A stretch of 64,000 bases of DNA from Mycobacterium sp. MBM (GCA_021648845.1 JAKJHY010000012.1:124001-188000); one strand, 5' to 3'; shown: positions 41,707-50,712, counted from the stretch's first letter. Translations and numbers: made by a program. The notes: a model not told the origin generated them from the sequence alone.

Positions 41707-42230
41707 GATGCGCCTTCACTATCGGCGGTGTCGTATCGGAAGAGCACGTTGGTGTTGCGGCCGATGACCTCACCGTGCTGGTCGGAGAAGGTGCTCACCG
41801 TGGTGATGAACACACCGGTGCCCACCCGCGTCGTCTTGGGCTCGGAGATCGAGGCGATCTCCTCCACGATCGACACGTGATCGCCTACCCGGGGCCGGCG
41901 TTCGAACTCCGTCGTCGTCGAGGCGTTGATGATGTGGTGGCCCGGCAACGGGACGCTGAGCGCGAACATCATGTCGGCACGCGCTAGGTACCCGGGCACC
42001 CACTGCGGCGCGAAGCCGAGGCTCATCAGCAGCCCGGGCGGGCAGTCCTCACCCTCCCAGTAACGGGGGTTCGCGTCCTCGACGAGCGAGCAGTAGTACA
42101 ACACCATCGAGCGGTCGATCGGGAACCACGCATGCCGCGGTTCGGAGCGATGACCGACCCACGCCCGGCCTTCGTCGAAGGTCCCGAACGTCATCCCGAG
42201 GCCGGTGACGTCGCTCGTTGGCGCGCTCAC
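41703..42230 (-). CDS. FAS1-like dehydratase / MaoC N-terminal-type protein (second pair)
   Basis: This 175-residue hot-dog-fold protein (MaoC_dehydrat_N type) includes FPIDRSMVLYYCSLVEDANPRYW, PLPGHHIINASTTTEFERRPRVGD and a C-terminal VLFRYDTAD. It lacks an evident hydratase motif of its own, so it is the probable non-catalytic partner of the adjacent MaoC protein. The GTG at 42230 shares GTGA with the upstream gene stop. Confidence 0.82.
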   Translation of the reverse strand: MSAPTSDVTGLGMTFGTFDEGRAWVGHRSEPRHAWFPIDRSMVLYYCSLVEDANPRYWEGEDCPPGLLMSLGFAPQWVPGYLARADMMFALSVPLPGHHIINASTTTEFERRPRVGDHVSIVEEIASISEPKTTRVGTGVFITTVSTFSDQHGEVIGRNTNVLFRYDTADSEGAS

Positions 42231-42652
42231 CGGGTCACCTGCACGACGGCGCTCCCCTTTATCGCGGGTTCGCCGGTCTGGCGCGTGACCACGAGTTCGA
42301 GGTCTGCCACCTGCTGCCCTCCGGCCTCGCGCACGCCGGTGACCCTGCCGCCGAAGCTGAGCAGGTCACCGGGCCATACCTGACCGGTGAACCGGATGCG
42401 GAACGAGCGGATGTTGGCCAGCCCCACCCAGGCGGTCAGCCGCTGCGCGAGCACACCGCCGTGCAGCAGTCCCATGCCGAACACACCGGGCATGCCGGCC
42501 GCGCGGGCGAACTCTTCGTCGTGGTGGATCGGGTTGAAGTCGCCGCCGGAGCCGGCGTAGCGAACGATGTGCGAGCGCGTCAGCGGGCCGAACTGTGAGG
42601 TCGGCATCTCGTCGCCGATGGCCAACGCCACCGGCGCGGGGGATGTCGTCAT
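42227..42652 (-). CDS. MaoC-like dehydratase (first pair, catalytic half)
   Basis: This 141-residue protein contains the hydratase-2 motif clearly: YAGSGGDFNPIHHDEEFARAAG, with Asp and His spaced D-x4-H, followed by GMGLLHGGVLAQRLTAW. It hydrates trans-2-enoyl-CoA, most likely in complex with the FAS1-like partner encoded just upstream. ATG 42652 shares ATGA with that gene; the 208-codon frame is longer because of upstream shadow. Confidence 0.88.
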   Translation of the reverse strand: MTTSPAPVALAIGDEMPTSQFGPLTRSHIVRYAGSGGDFNPIHHDEEFARAAGMPGVFGMGLLHGGVLAQRLTAWVGLANIRSFRIRFTGQVWPGDLLSFGGRVTGVREAGGQQVADLELVVTRQTGEPAIKGSAVVQVTR

Positions 42653-43107
42653 TGGGTGGAGCCTCCGGTTTCGATCAAGACGTCGGTCTGGCGCACGACG
42701 AGTTCGTCGCGCTGGTTGGTGAAGTCGGTCTCGATCGTCACGATTGTCATGATGCCGCCGCGCTTCCCCTCGCGGCTGGTCACGTTCGACACCCGACGAG
42801 TCTCGGTGAGCTCGTCGCCGACGAACACCGGCGCGAAATACTCCCAGCCGCACTCACCGTGCAGTACGCGTCGCAGGTCGAGCCCGAGGGCGCCGAACAT
42901 GTCGTCGTCGGCGCGCCAGTGAGCCGAGGAGACGACGAAGGTCGGAGGAGCGGGGATCGCGCCGAAGCCGGCGGCGCGGGCGGCCGCGACGTCCTGGTAG
43001 ATCGGGTCGCGGTCGCCGAGCGAAAGTGCGAACTCGCGCACTTTGGACCGGTCGACGGGAAACGTGGTCCTCCCGAGTTGCGTCCCGATGAGCGATGCGT
43101 CAGCCAC
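42649..43107 (-). CDS. FAS1-like dehydratase / MaoC N-terminal-type protein (first pair)
   Basis: This 152-residue hot-dog protein has FPVDRSKVREFALSLGDRDPIY, PPTFVVSSAHW and GECGWEYFAPVFVGDELTETRRV, the pattern of MaoC_dehydrat_N proteins. The GTG at 43107 overlaps the LLM gene's end by 8 nt and has a GGAAAGG site upstream; the frame to 43197 is shadow. It pairs with the MaoC protein downstream. Confidence 0.84.
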   Translation of the reverse strand: MADASLIGTQLGRTTFPVDRSKVREFALSLGDRDPIYQDVAAARAAGFGAIPAPPTFVVSSAHWRADDDMFGALGLDLRRVLHGECGWEYFAPVFVGDELTETRRVSNVTSREGKRGGIMTIVTIETDFTNQRDELVVRQTDVLIETGGSTQ

Positions 43108-44143
43108 TCTGGTCACCTTTCCCGCCGGCGAAGGCCGGCGCACAATCGCGAATGAGGCTGCCGAGGTTCTCGGCGATGCGCTCGGGCGCGAGACCAATCG
43201 AGGGTGAGTAGAGAACGATGTGGTCCAGCACGCCCTCGTAGCGGCGCAGCCCTTCTCGGACCTCGGCGGCGGTGCCGGCCACCGCCATCGCGTCGATCAT
43301 GTCGTCGGTGACCGCGGCGAACATGGCCGGCAGGTCACGCCGTGCGAACGCGTCGCGGATGGCCGCTGCCTGCCTGGCGAAACCGCTGACGTCGAGCACG
43401 TGCTCGTAGGTCTTCACCGAGGAGTAGAACGCGATCTGCTGCGCGGCCTCACGACGTGCGATCTGTGGGTCGTCGTGCACCGCGCAGATGACCATCGAGA
43501 CGATCTCAATGTCGGCGGGATCGCGTCCGGCCCGCTCCGCACCGCGCACGACGGCTGGGCGGGCGACCTCCTCGACGTAAGTCGTGGTGAACAGCGGATG
43601 ACCAGCCAACCCGTCGGCTACGCGCCCTGCCACCTCGCACATCCGCGGACGCACGCCCGCGGTGATGATCGGGATCGCTCGCTTCGGCGGCGCGACGTCG
43701 CCGGTTGGGACGAGATTCATCCGGTAGAAGCGCCCCTCATGGCGCACGGGGCCCTCGTGCAGGTTCCAGATCCGACGCACGAGCGGGACCAGCTCCTCCA
43801 TGCGCAGAGCGGGAGCGGAGGTGTCCTCCACGCCGTGCCAGTCGCTCATCATGCGGCGTGTACCGTTGCCGAGCCCGAGTACGACGCGCCCGCCTGAAAG
43901 CTCGTCGAGGTCACGCGCCTCGGTGGCGAGCACGAGCGGGCTGCGCCCGACGCCATACAGGATCGACGACCCGATGCGGCAGCGCTTTGTGCGCGCGGCC
44001 ATCGCGGCCATCGAGATCGAGCCGGAGCGCGAGTAGAACTCCGAGGCCCAGGCGGCGTCGAAGCCGGCGAGGTCGGTAGCCTCGGCGGTCTCGACAAGGG
44101 TGGCCAAGTCCGCGCCGAGCACCGAGACCCCGTACGTGGTCAC
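43100..44143 (-). CDS. LLM-class (F420-dependent-type) oxidoreductase
   Basis: This 347-residue TIM-barrel protein of the luciferase-like family has GFDAAWASEFYSRSGSISMAA, RIGSSILYGVGRSP, ELSGGRVVLGLGNGTRRM and ITAGVRPRMCEVAGRVADGL. In mycobacteria most LLM proteins of this kind use coenzyme F420 rather than FMN. It could reduce or oxidise an enoyl or hydroxyl intermediate. The GTG at 44143 shares GTGA with the OB-fold gene. Confidence 0.86.
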   Translation of the reverse strand: MTTYGVSVLGADLATLVETAEATDLAGFDAAWASEFYSRSGSISMAAMAARTKRCRIGSSILYGVGRSPLVLATEARDLDELSGGRVVLGLGNGTRRMMSDWHGVEDTSAPALRMEELVPLVRRIWNLHEGPVRHEGRFYRMNLVPTGDVAPPKRAIPIITAGVRPRMCEVAGRVADGLAGHPLFTTTYVEEVARPAVVRGAERAGRDPADIEIVSMVICAVHDDPQIARREAAQQIAFYSSVKTYEHVLDVSGFARQAAAIRDAFARRDLPAMFAAVTDDMIDAMAVAGTAAEVREGLRRYEGVLDHIVLYSPSIGLAPERIAENLGSLIRDCAPAFAGGKGDQSG

Positions 44144-44577
44144 GACGCCGCCAGCCTGAATCGGACCAGCCCAAGGTCCTCGTTCACCCGCTCGAACACT
44201 GCGCGCACTCTCGCCCCGATCGCAACTTCATCTGGGGCCACGCCCTCGAGACTGGCCAACAACTGCGGCCCCTCGTCCAGACGAACGAGCACGACGACGT
44301 ACGGCTCGCTGCGCGGGAACGAGTCCCACGGGGGGCGGTACACCGGCGCGAAACTGACGATCTCACCAGTACCCGCCGCGGTCTCCCAGGCCAACTCACC
44401 GTCATGGCAGACGGGACACACCAGCCGCGGGTAGAGGAAAGGGTGGTCGTTCGCGCACCGCTGGAAGACGAGTACACCGCGGGCCGCTGCTGCGAAGTAG
44501 GGACGGTTGACATCGGTCAGCGGCGGCAGCGCCTCAGGATCGTGCAGACCGTCGAGAGAACTCGAAGCTGCGGTCAT
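44140..44577 (-). CDS. OB-fold (DUF35) partner of thiolase
   Basis: This 145-residue protein has a zinc-ribbon-like N-terminus (FQRCANDHPFLYPRLVCPVCHDGEL with Cys pairs) and an OB-fold C-terminus (GEIVSFAPVYRPPW, VVVLVRLDEGPQLLASL, VRAVFERVNEDLGLVRF). DUF35 proteins bind thiolase-like enzymes, and pairs of this kind form retro-aldol or thiolase complexes in steroid side-chain degradation. It shares ATGA with the thiolase gene directly upstream, which supports complex formation. Confidence 0.88.
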   Translation of the reverse strand: MTAASSSLDGLHDPEALPPLTDVNRPYFAAAARGVLVFQRCANDHPFLYPRLVCPVCHDGELAWETAAGTGEIVSFAPVYRPPWDSFPRSEPYVVVLVRLDEGPQLLASLEGVAPDEVAIGARVRAVFERVNEDLGLVRFRLAAS

Positions 44578-45740
44578 GACGCTCCCTCCATCACCATGCT
44601 GACGTGACTGCACAGCATCGAGCCGTAGCTGTGCACGAACGCGGTATCCGCCCCGGGCACCTGACGGCCCTCGGCGCGACCGGACAACTGCCAGTAACCC
44701 TCAAGGATCTGCGAAATGCCAGAGGAGGTCCCGGTGTGCCCGAACCGGATTAGGCCGCCGTCGGTGTTCACCGGAAGGTCGCCCCCCGGATCGGCGCAGC
44801 CGTCACGGTAGAAATCGCCTGCCCCACCGGGCTTCACGAAACCCGCCTCCTCAAGGATCATCGCCGGGTTGGAGGCGAAGGCGTCGTAGAGCAAAGCGAT
44901 GTCGACGTCGGCCGGCGCCCGTCCGGAGCGCTCAAAGGCCATCGGACCCGAACGGGCGGCCCCGGTACGACCCGGCCGGGCCAGCGAGGTCAGAAAACCG
45001 TGGGTGTGACCCTCTCCAAAGCCCAGCAAATGCACCGGCCGGTGCTTGCCCGCGCGAGCCCGGCGGGCCGAGCCCAGCACCAGCGCGCCACCGCCCTCGC
45101 AGGGAATCGAGCAGTGGTAGAAGTGGAACGGCCCGGCGATCGGCCGGGACGCCAGCACGTCCTCCACAGTCAGGCGTTGAGCGCCGTGCGCGATAGCCGC
45201 GGGGTTCAGTGCGGCCCAACGGTCCTGCGACACGGTGACCTCGGCGATGTCCGCCTTGCCCTGTCCCGTCTCGTGCATCCAGGCCTGCGCGATCAAACCG
45301 TAGAGCGCCGGCACGGACGGTCCATAGGGCATCTCGAACGCGTGGTCACACACCAGCGCCATCAGTTCGCGCCCGCCATCGCGGATCGGTGGAAACTTGC
45401 CCGCCGACACGACCAGCACCGTCTCGGCCTCGCCCCGGGCGATGACGTTACTCGCCATGCGCGTCATGGCGAGATGGGTCCCGCCGCCAAGCTGACAGGT
45501 CATCTGAAGTTTCAGATTGTGCAGCCCGAGATAGTCCATGAGGTCCTCGGACAGGAAGATCGAACCCTCGTTCGTCATCGGCCCGGCGCACACCAGACCG
45601 TCGACCTCGTCTGGGACCACCCCTGCGTCGGCGAGAGCCGCGACCGCGGCGCGCACATGCAATTCAGTGGAGGTGTACGGAACGTTTCTCCCTGGAGCGA
45701 GTTCGGCGGCACCGATGATGGCCGGCTGGTCGTGTGGCAT
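44574..45740 (-). CDS. Thiolase-like protein (SCP-x/lipid-transfer type)
   Basis: This 388-residue thiolase-superfamily protein has AIIGAAELAPG, the region around MTCQLGGGTHLAMTRMA where the nucleophile Cys falls, and FGHTGTSSGISQILEGYWQL with the catalytic His. An MPH start at 45740 with GAGGAGT before it is preferred over 45767. It is the first gene of a ten-gene minus-strand operon and is coupled to its DUF35 partner. It may cleave by thiolysis or retro-aldol chemistry. Confidence 0.88.
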   Translation of the reverse strand: MPHDQPAIIGAAELAPGRNVPYTSTELHVRAAVAALADAGVVPDEVDGLVCAGPMTNEGSIFLSEDLMDYLGLHNLKLQMTCQLGGGTHLAMTRMASNVIARGEAETVLVVSAGKFPPIRDGGRELMALVCDHAFEMPYGPSVPALYGLIAQAWMHETGQGKADIAEVTVSQDRWAALNPAAIAHGAQRLTVEDVLASRPIAGPFHFYHCSIPCEGGGALVLGSARRARAGKHRPVHLLGFGEGHTHGFLTSLARPGRTGAARSGPMAFERSGRAPADVDIALLYDAFASNPAMILEEAGFVKPGGAGDFYRDGCADPGGDLPVNTDGGLIRFGHTGTSSGISQILEGYWQLSGRAEGRQVPGADTAFVHSYGSMLCSHVSMVMEGAS

Positions 45741-45793
45741 CCGGACTCCTCTCGACCACGCGTCCAACGCCGGTCCCGACGTGAACGACGGTT

Positions 45794-45799
45794 AGCATA
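45794..45799 (-). promoter_or_regulatory. Candidate -10 of the thiolase operon
   Basis: TATGCT on the minus strand fits TANNNT and would give a transcript with a leader of about 48 nt before the thiolase ATG. The remaining DNA up to 46020, about 220 bp, holds nothing else that I can identify. Confidence 0.35.
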
Positions 45800-46020
45800 G
45801 CGTGCCTAGAGGTCCGCGTCACCCCCGCCCGCACCCGCCGCTAGCGCGGTATGGATTCTCTGGAATGTCCTTGCGCCTCTTCCCAAGAGGGTGCTGCGAT
45901 GACCGAAACCCGCGCCGATCGTGTCGTTTCTCGACGATGTCCAGGTGACAGATGAGGCCGATCGTGAAGCCCGCTGGTTCCGATGGTCGCCCGGCACACG
46001 CCGGGGCGGATCTATAGCCC

Positions 46021-47025
46021 TCAGTCGCGCGTTTTTCTGAAGTGGCGCGGTGAACGACCGGTCCACCGTTTGAAGGCATGTGTGAAGTTCGTGAGCTCCG
46101 CGTACCCGAGTTCTGCCGCGATCTCGCTTACAGACAACGATCTGTCGAGAAGTCGCAGAATTGCTCGCTCCCGCAAGAACGACTGACGCAATTCGCGAAA
46201 GGTGGTCCCCTCTTCGCGGAGGCGCCGCTTCAACGTGCTCGGGGATATCGAAAGCTCGCCCGCCGTCCGGCTGATGTTCGTTTTTCCGGGATCTTTTTCG
46301 AGCAGGTCCCTTACTTTTTCGGAGACCGACGTGTCACGTCGTTGATCGAGAGTTCGCTGCAAATCGGTGACGGCAATCCGGTACGCCACAGGATCGGAGA
46401 ATCGACAGACCTCCTCGAGCGAAGCCGCGGGAACGTGGACGAACGAGCTGGGGGCGTCGAAGAAGATCCGACCCGCCAACACTTCGTCATGAAGAACCCA
46501 CGACTCCGGCGCTGAATGACTTAAATGCAGTTCAATATTCGGTACGGCACCCGCGAGCATGTCGAGCAGACGCAACAGCGCCAGCCCACCGTAGGTGACG
46601 GCCAGGCAGTTCAGGCCCGCGTCACCGGTGCGACCGGTGAGCCCGATCGTGAGGCCGCGTTCCGTCGAATGGAACGTCGGGCTGAGGGCTGTGGTGATCA
46701 CCGGCAGATAAGCAAGCAACTCGACAACCTCGGCTACCGAGCCCGCGCTGACCAAGGGAACACTGAGTGCCCCAAAGGACGTCAGTTTGGCGTGTTCAGC
46801 GAACGCGAAACCCAGACGGGTTCCCTGATCACAATCGAAATCGGAATATATCTCCCTGAACCACCGTAAGGGGACCTGCGCGTCGCGACCCACCAACATC
46901 GACTCGGTAACGTGCTCGCGAACCATGATGCTGCGGAGCGCAATGCTGGCGTCATGCCCCAGCGCCTCACTGTCCAGCATCTGCAGGAAAGCCAGCGCTG
47001 GCATACCCGAGTCGTCGAGTTTCAC
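46021..47025 (-). CDS. AraC-family regulator of the alkane hydroxylase operon
   Basis: This 334-residue protein has an N-terminal arabinose_bd-like sensor domain and a C-terminal AraC DNA-binding domain (ISRTAGELSISPSTLKRRLREEG, SVSEIAAELGYAELTNFTHAFKRWTG). The GTG at 47025 has a GGGAGG site. It is divergent from the ferredoxin/P450/reductase operon with a 114-bp gap, the standard arrangement for AraC activators of CYP153 operons such as that of Mycobacterium sp. HXN-1500. It may sense alkanes or their oxidation products. It also resembles VirS. Confidence 0.88.
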   Translation of the reverse strand: MKLDDSGMPALAFLQMLDSEALGHDASIALRSIMVREHVTESMLVGRDAQVPLRWFREIYSDFDCDQGTRLGFAFAEHAKLTSFGALSVPLVSAGSVAEVVELLAYLPVITTALSPTFHSTERGLTIGLTGRTGDAGLNCLAVTYGGLALLRLLDMLAGAVPNIELHLSHSAPESWVLHDEVLAGRIFFDAPSSFVHVPAASLEEVCRFSDPVAYRIAVTDLQRTLDQRRDTSVSEKVRDLLEKDPGKTNISRTAGELSISPSTLKRRLREEGTTFRELRQSFLRERAILRLLDRSLSVSEIAAELGYAELTNFTHAFKRWTGRSPRHFRKTRD

Positions 47026-47139
47026 GTGCCTCCCTGCGCGTGAGCTAAAAACACAACTTTTTGACTCCTGCGAGCCTAGCGACGCTGGTCACGCGCGACA
47101 ACGCTAAATAGAGGAGTTCCAAATTGAGGAGAGTTAATC

Positions 47140-47460
47140 ATGGCAGTCGTCACCTTCGTCTCTCACGACGGCGAGAAGTACGAAGCCCCCTTGGCCGAAG
47201 GGCAGTCCTTGATGCAGGTTGCGGTCAACAACGCGGTGCCCGGCATCGACGGCGATTGTGGAGGGGAAGCCGCATGCGGAACGTGCCACGTGATCGTCGC
47301 TCCCGAGTGGTCGGACACGGTGGGACTCTGCGGCGCCAACGAAGAGGAGATGCTCGCGATGAACCCCGAGCGTCAGCGGACGTCGAGGCTGTCTTGCCAG
47401 ATGTCCGCCTCCGAGGCATGGGATGGCTTGACGGTCGAGCTACCTGAGTTCCAGCTCTGA
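47140..47460 (+). CDS. 2Fe-2S ferredoxin (adrenodoxin/Pdx type)
   Basis: This 106-residue ferredoxin has cluster ligands C40, C46 and C49 (DCGGEAACGTCHV) and C86 (RLSCQM). It passes electrons from the reductase to the P450. The ATG at 47140 has a GAGGAGAG site. It is the first gene of the operon, ahead of the P450, whereas in the HXN-1500 operon ferredoxin is last. It belongs to the [2Fe-2S] vertebrate-type class used with CYP153. Confidence 0.92.
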   Translation: MAVVTFVSHDGEKYEAPLAEGQSLMQVAVNNAVPGIDGDCGGEAACGTCHVIVAPEWSDTVGLCGANEEEMLAMNPERQRTSRLSCQMSASEAWDGLTVELPEFQL

Positions 47461-47490
47461 AACAACGTCATGGATTTGGAGGAAACAATA

Positions 47491-48879
47491 ATGAGTATTC
47501 CCGCGGCAGTGGCCGCCAAAGCCCAGTCTGCCGTGCCTCTGGAGCTGCAAATCCGCGGCGCACACCTCTACGACAAGACACGCCGGTGGGTAACCGGAAC
47601 CAATGGTAAGAAGATCTTCACCGAGACGCCCATTCCTCCGGTCGAGGACGTTGATATCGCCGACATCGATCTCAGCAACCCGTTCCTCTACCGCCAAGGC
47701 CGCTGGAAGTCCTACTTCGAACGCGTGCGCAACGAGGCGCCGGTGCACTACCAGGCTCACAGTGCGTTCGGCCCGTTCTGGTCGGTGACCCGCCACGCGG
47801 ACATCATCGCCGTCGACAAGAACCACGAGGCTTTCTCCGCAGAGCCGTTCATCATCATCGGGAGACCGCCCCGCTTCATGGACATCGCCATGTTCATCGC
47901 GATGGATCCGCCACAACACGACTTGCAGCGCGCTTCCGTCCAAGGGGTTGTCGCGCCGAAGAACCTGCGCGAGATGGAGGGGCTGATCCGCTCGCGTGTC
48001 CAGGAAGTGCTGGACGATCTACCGGTGGATCAGCCGTTCAATTGGGTGCACCACGTCTCCATCGAACTGACAGCGCGCATGCTCGCGACCCTGCTGGACT
48101 TCCCGTACGAGCAGCGGCACAAGCTCGTGGAATGGTCGGACCTCGCCACCTCCATGGAGCAAGCCAATGGTGGTCCTTCCGACAACGACAGAGTGTTTCG
48201 TGGCATGGTCGACATGGCGAAGGGTCTCAGCGCTCTCTGGCATGACAAGGCGGCCCGTACCGCCAACGGGGAGCGACCGGGCTTCGATCTGATCACGATG
48301 CTGCAGGCCAACGAGGACACTAAGGATCTCATCGACCGCCCGATGGAATTCCTCGGCAATTTGGTACTGCTGATCGTCGGGGGAAACGACACGACTCGCA
48401 ACTCGATGAGCGGAGGGGTTCTCGCCTTGAACCAGTTCCCCGATCAGTTCGAGAAGTTGAAGGCGAACCCTGACCTGATTCCCAACATGGTATCCGAGAT
48501 CATTCGCTGGCAGACCCCGTTGGCGTACATGCGCCGAGTCGCGAAAAAAGACATCATGTTGAACGGGCAATTCATCCGCAAGGGCGACAAGGTCGTGATG
48601 TGGTACGCCTCTGGTAACCGCGATGAGCGTGTCTTCGAGCGGGCCGATGAGTTGATCATCGATAGGAGCAACGCCCGCAATCACATCTCGTTCGGGTTCG
48701 GCGTGCACAGGTGCATGGGAAACCGACTTGCTGAGTTGCAGCTTCGAATCCTGTGGGAGGAATTGCTCCCTCGCTTTGAGAACATCGAGGTGGTCGGCGA
48801 ACCCGAGTATGTGCAATCGAATTTCGTCAGGGGTATCAGCAAGCTGATGGTTCGCCTCACTCCCAGGCCAAGTGCGTGA
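47491..48879 (+). CDS. CYP153-type cytochrome P450 alkane hydroxylase
   Basis: This 462-residue soluble P450 has the I-helix LLIVGGNDTTRNSMSGG (about 293-309), an ExxR in SEIIRWQTP, and the heme loop FGFGVHRCMGNRLAEL with the axial Cys at residue 408. The I-helix and PLAYMRR region are characteristic of the CYP153 family, which hydroxylates medium-chain alkanes at the terminal carbon. The start ATG at 47491 is chosen over 47470 for its GGAGGAAAC site. It is flanked by its own ferredoxin and reductase. Confidence 0.92.
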   Translation: MSIPAAVAAKAQSAVPLELQIRGAHLYDKTRRWVTGTNGKKIFTETPIPPVEDVDIADIDLSNPFLYRQGRWKSYFERVRNEAPVHYQAHSAFGPFWSVTRHADIIAVDKNHEAFSAEPFIIIGRPPRFMDIAMFIAMDPPQHDLQRASVQGVVAPKNLREMEGLIRSRVQEVLDDLPVDQPFNWVHHVSIELTARMLATLLDFPYEQRHKLVEWSDLATSMEQANGGPSDNDRVFRGMVDMAKGLSALWHDKAARTANGERPGFDLITMLQANEDTKDLIDRPMEFLGNLVLLIVGGNDTTRNSMSGGVLALNQFPDQFEKLKANPDLIPNMVSEIIRWQTPLAYMRRVAKKDIMLNGQFIRKGDKVVMWYASGNRDERVFERADELIIDRSNARNHISFGFGVHRCMGNRLAELQLRILWEELLPRFENIEVVGEPEYVQSNFVRGISKLMVRLTPRPSA

Positions 48880-50075
48880 CTCCCGAACGAGCGGTGATCG
48901 TCGGCGCGAGCCACGCCGGCGCGCAGTTGGCAGCTAATCTTCGAAGGGAGGGGTGGTCTGGGGAGGTCGTGCTCATCGGCGACGAGGGGGGACTGCCCTA
49001 CCACCGGCCTCCGTTGTCGAAGGGATACCTGGCCGGCAAGAACGGCCTCGACGACCTCCTGATTCGCGGCGCTGATTTCTACGAAAAGCAGCACATTCGA
49101 CTCTTGAATGCGACCGTGGAGGCGATCCACCGGAGTGCCAAGCGTGTGTCTCTGAGCACCGGCGACACGCTGACGTACACCAAGCTCGCGTTGTGCACCG
49201 GCGCAAGGGCCAGACGACTCCCCACACCAGGGGTGGATCTTCCCGGAATTCACTACCTGCGTACCGCTGCAGACGTCGAGTTGATCCGTGCCGCCGCTAC
49301 ACCGGGTCGGAGGGTTGTGATCGTGGGCGGCGGTTACATCGGGTTGGAAACGGCGGCCTCGCTGTGTTCGCTCGGCATGAACGTCACCGTCCTCGAGGCA
49401 ACCGAGCGTGTACTCGAACGGGTCACCGCGCCGGAGGTTTCCGCGTTTTACACCCGAATCCACAACGGCGAGGGAGTGGAGATCCGAACACACGCTCTCG
49501 TCGAAGCCTTCTCCGGCAACGGCAGAGTGCAGGAGGTCGTGCTGGCAGGCGGCGAACCGATCCCCGCCGACTTGGTCATCGTCGGCGTCGGTGTGGTGCC
49601 GAACACCGAGCTCGCCTCGGCCGCAGGATTATCCGTCGACAACGGCATCGTGATCGACGACCAGGCCCGCACCAGCGACCCCGACATCGTGGCCGCCGGC
49701 GACTGCACCAGCCACACCATGGCTCGATACGGCTCGCGTATTCGTTTGGAATCCGTATCGAGCGCCGGCGAGCAGGCCAAGATCGCTGCGGCGACAATCT
49801 GCGGAAAACACAGCGCAATCGCTGCGCTTCCGTGGTTCTGGTCCGACCAGTACGATCTCAAACTCCAGATCGCCGGTCTCAACACCGGATACGACGAAGT
49901 GGTCTTCAGCGGCGACCCGTCGCGTGACCGTGACTTCAGCTGCTTCTACTTCCGCGATCGTGAACTCATCGCCGCCGACTGCGTCAACCGTCCTCGCGAT
50001 TTCATGTTCAGTAAGCGGGCCATCAGCCAGCAGCTCCGAGTTGACCGCTCAGAGCTCCTCGCCGGCTCGATCTGA
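48876..50075 (+). CDS. Ferredoxin reductase (NADH, FAD-dependent)
   Basis: This 399-residue pyridine-nucleotide-disulfide-type reductase has the N-terminal FAD motif VIVGASHAGAQLAANLR, the NAD motif VIVGGGYIGLETAAS, and a second FAD motif SDPDIVAAGDCTSH. A RPPLSKGYL segment follows the first motif, as in putidaredoxin reductases. It carries electrons from NADH to the ferredoxin. GTG 48876 shares GTGA with the P450 stop. The three genes form a complete class I P450 system. Confidence 0.93.
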   Translation: MTPERAVIVGASHAGAQLAANLRREGWSGEVVLIGDEGGLPYHRPPLSKGYLAGKNGLDDLLIRGADFYEKQHIRLLNATVEAIHRSAKRVSLSTGDTLTYTKLALCTGARARRLPTPGVDLPGIHYLRTAADVELIRAAATPGRRVVIVGGGYIGLETAASLCSLGMNVTVLEATERVLERVTAPEVSAFYTRIHNGEGVEIRTHALVEAFSGNGRVQEVVLAGGEPIPADLVIVGVGVVPNTELASAAGLSVDNGIVIDDQARTSDPDIVAAGDCTSHTMARYGSRIRLESVSSAGEQAKIAAATICGKHSAIAALPWFWSDQYDLKLQIAGLNTGYDEVVFSGDPSRDRDFSCFYFRDRELIAADCVNRPRDFMFSKRAISQQLRVDRSELLAGSI

Positions 50076-50091
50076 CACGAGAGCTTGCTAG

Positions 50092-50712
50092 TTACAAACT
50101 GTGGACAACTCCCAGGTACCTGAGTGCTACGCGGGAGATCCGCTCACCGGTGGTGGCGATGTCCGCGGCTGGGAGTACAACATGACTCACTGTCAGTCGC
50201 ACCAGAACATCTGCGACCTCCTCAACGTCTTCGGGATCGAGATCGTCGAAGTGGTCGTTAAACCACGTGATCAGAGCCGCGGAGCAGAGCTGAAGCAGGG
50301 AAGCCGACGTCGGCAGAAGAGGTAGGACTCCAGTAGACGACGAGCCACCGCGATCATTCCCCGAAGGGTTGGACGTCAGAACTGCCTTGAGGAGCGGGCT
50401 GTCTTCTGCTTCACAGAGGGTGAATTGCACCGCTGCGGTGATGCCGCCCCGCACGTCGCCCACGTGTTCGGCAAGGACGGCAAGAATGCCTTCCATAAAG
50501 CGCTGGCCCTCCGACACCACAAGCGCGTCGCCGAGCCCCTGTTTGTCGCCGAACTCTTTGTACAACGTCGGGCGGGAGACGCCGACCGATTCGGCAACCT
50601 CGCTCATCCGGACCTGATCCCAGCCCTTCTCGATGGCGAGTTCTCGTGTCGCCCTCAAAACCTTTTCGCGCACATGCCGGCGGAAAGACACCCGCGCTGG
50701 TTCAGTTGGCAT
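50092..50712 (-). CDS. TetR-family regulator
   Basis: This 206-residue protein has a TetR helix-turn-helix (VLRATRELAIEKGWDQVRM, VAESVGVSRPTLYKEFGDKQGL) and a helical C-terminal domain. It converges on the ferredoxin reductase gene with only 16 nt between stops. Its target is not evident; it may control the P450 operon or the esterase gene 51 bp upstream, which shares its direction. Its ribosome-binding site is weak. Confidence 0.86.
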   Translation of the reverse strand: MPTEPARVSFRRHVREKVLRATRELAIEKGWDQVRMSEVAESVGVSRPTLYKEFGDKQGLGDALVVSEGQRFMEGILAVLAEHVGDVRGGITAAVQFTLCEAEDSPLLKAVLTSNPSGNDRGGSSSTGVLPLLPTSASLLQLCSAALITWFNDHFDDLDPEDVEEVADVLVRLTVSHVVLPAADIATTGERISRVALRYLGVVHSL

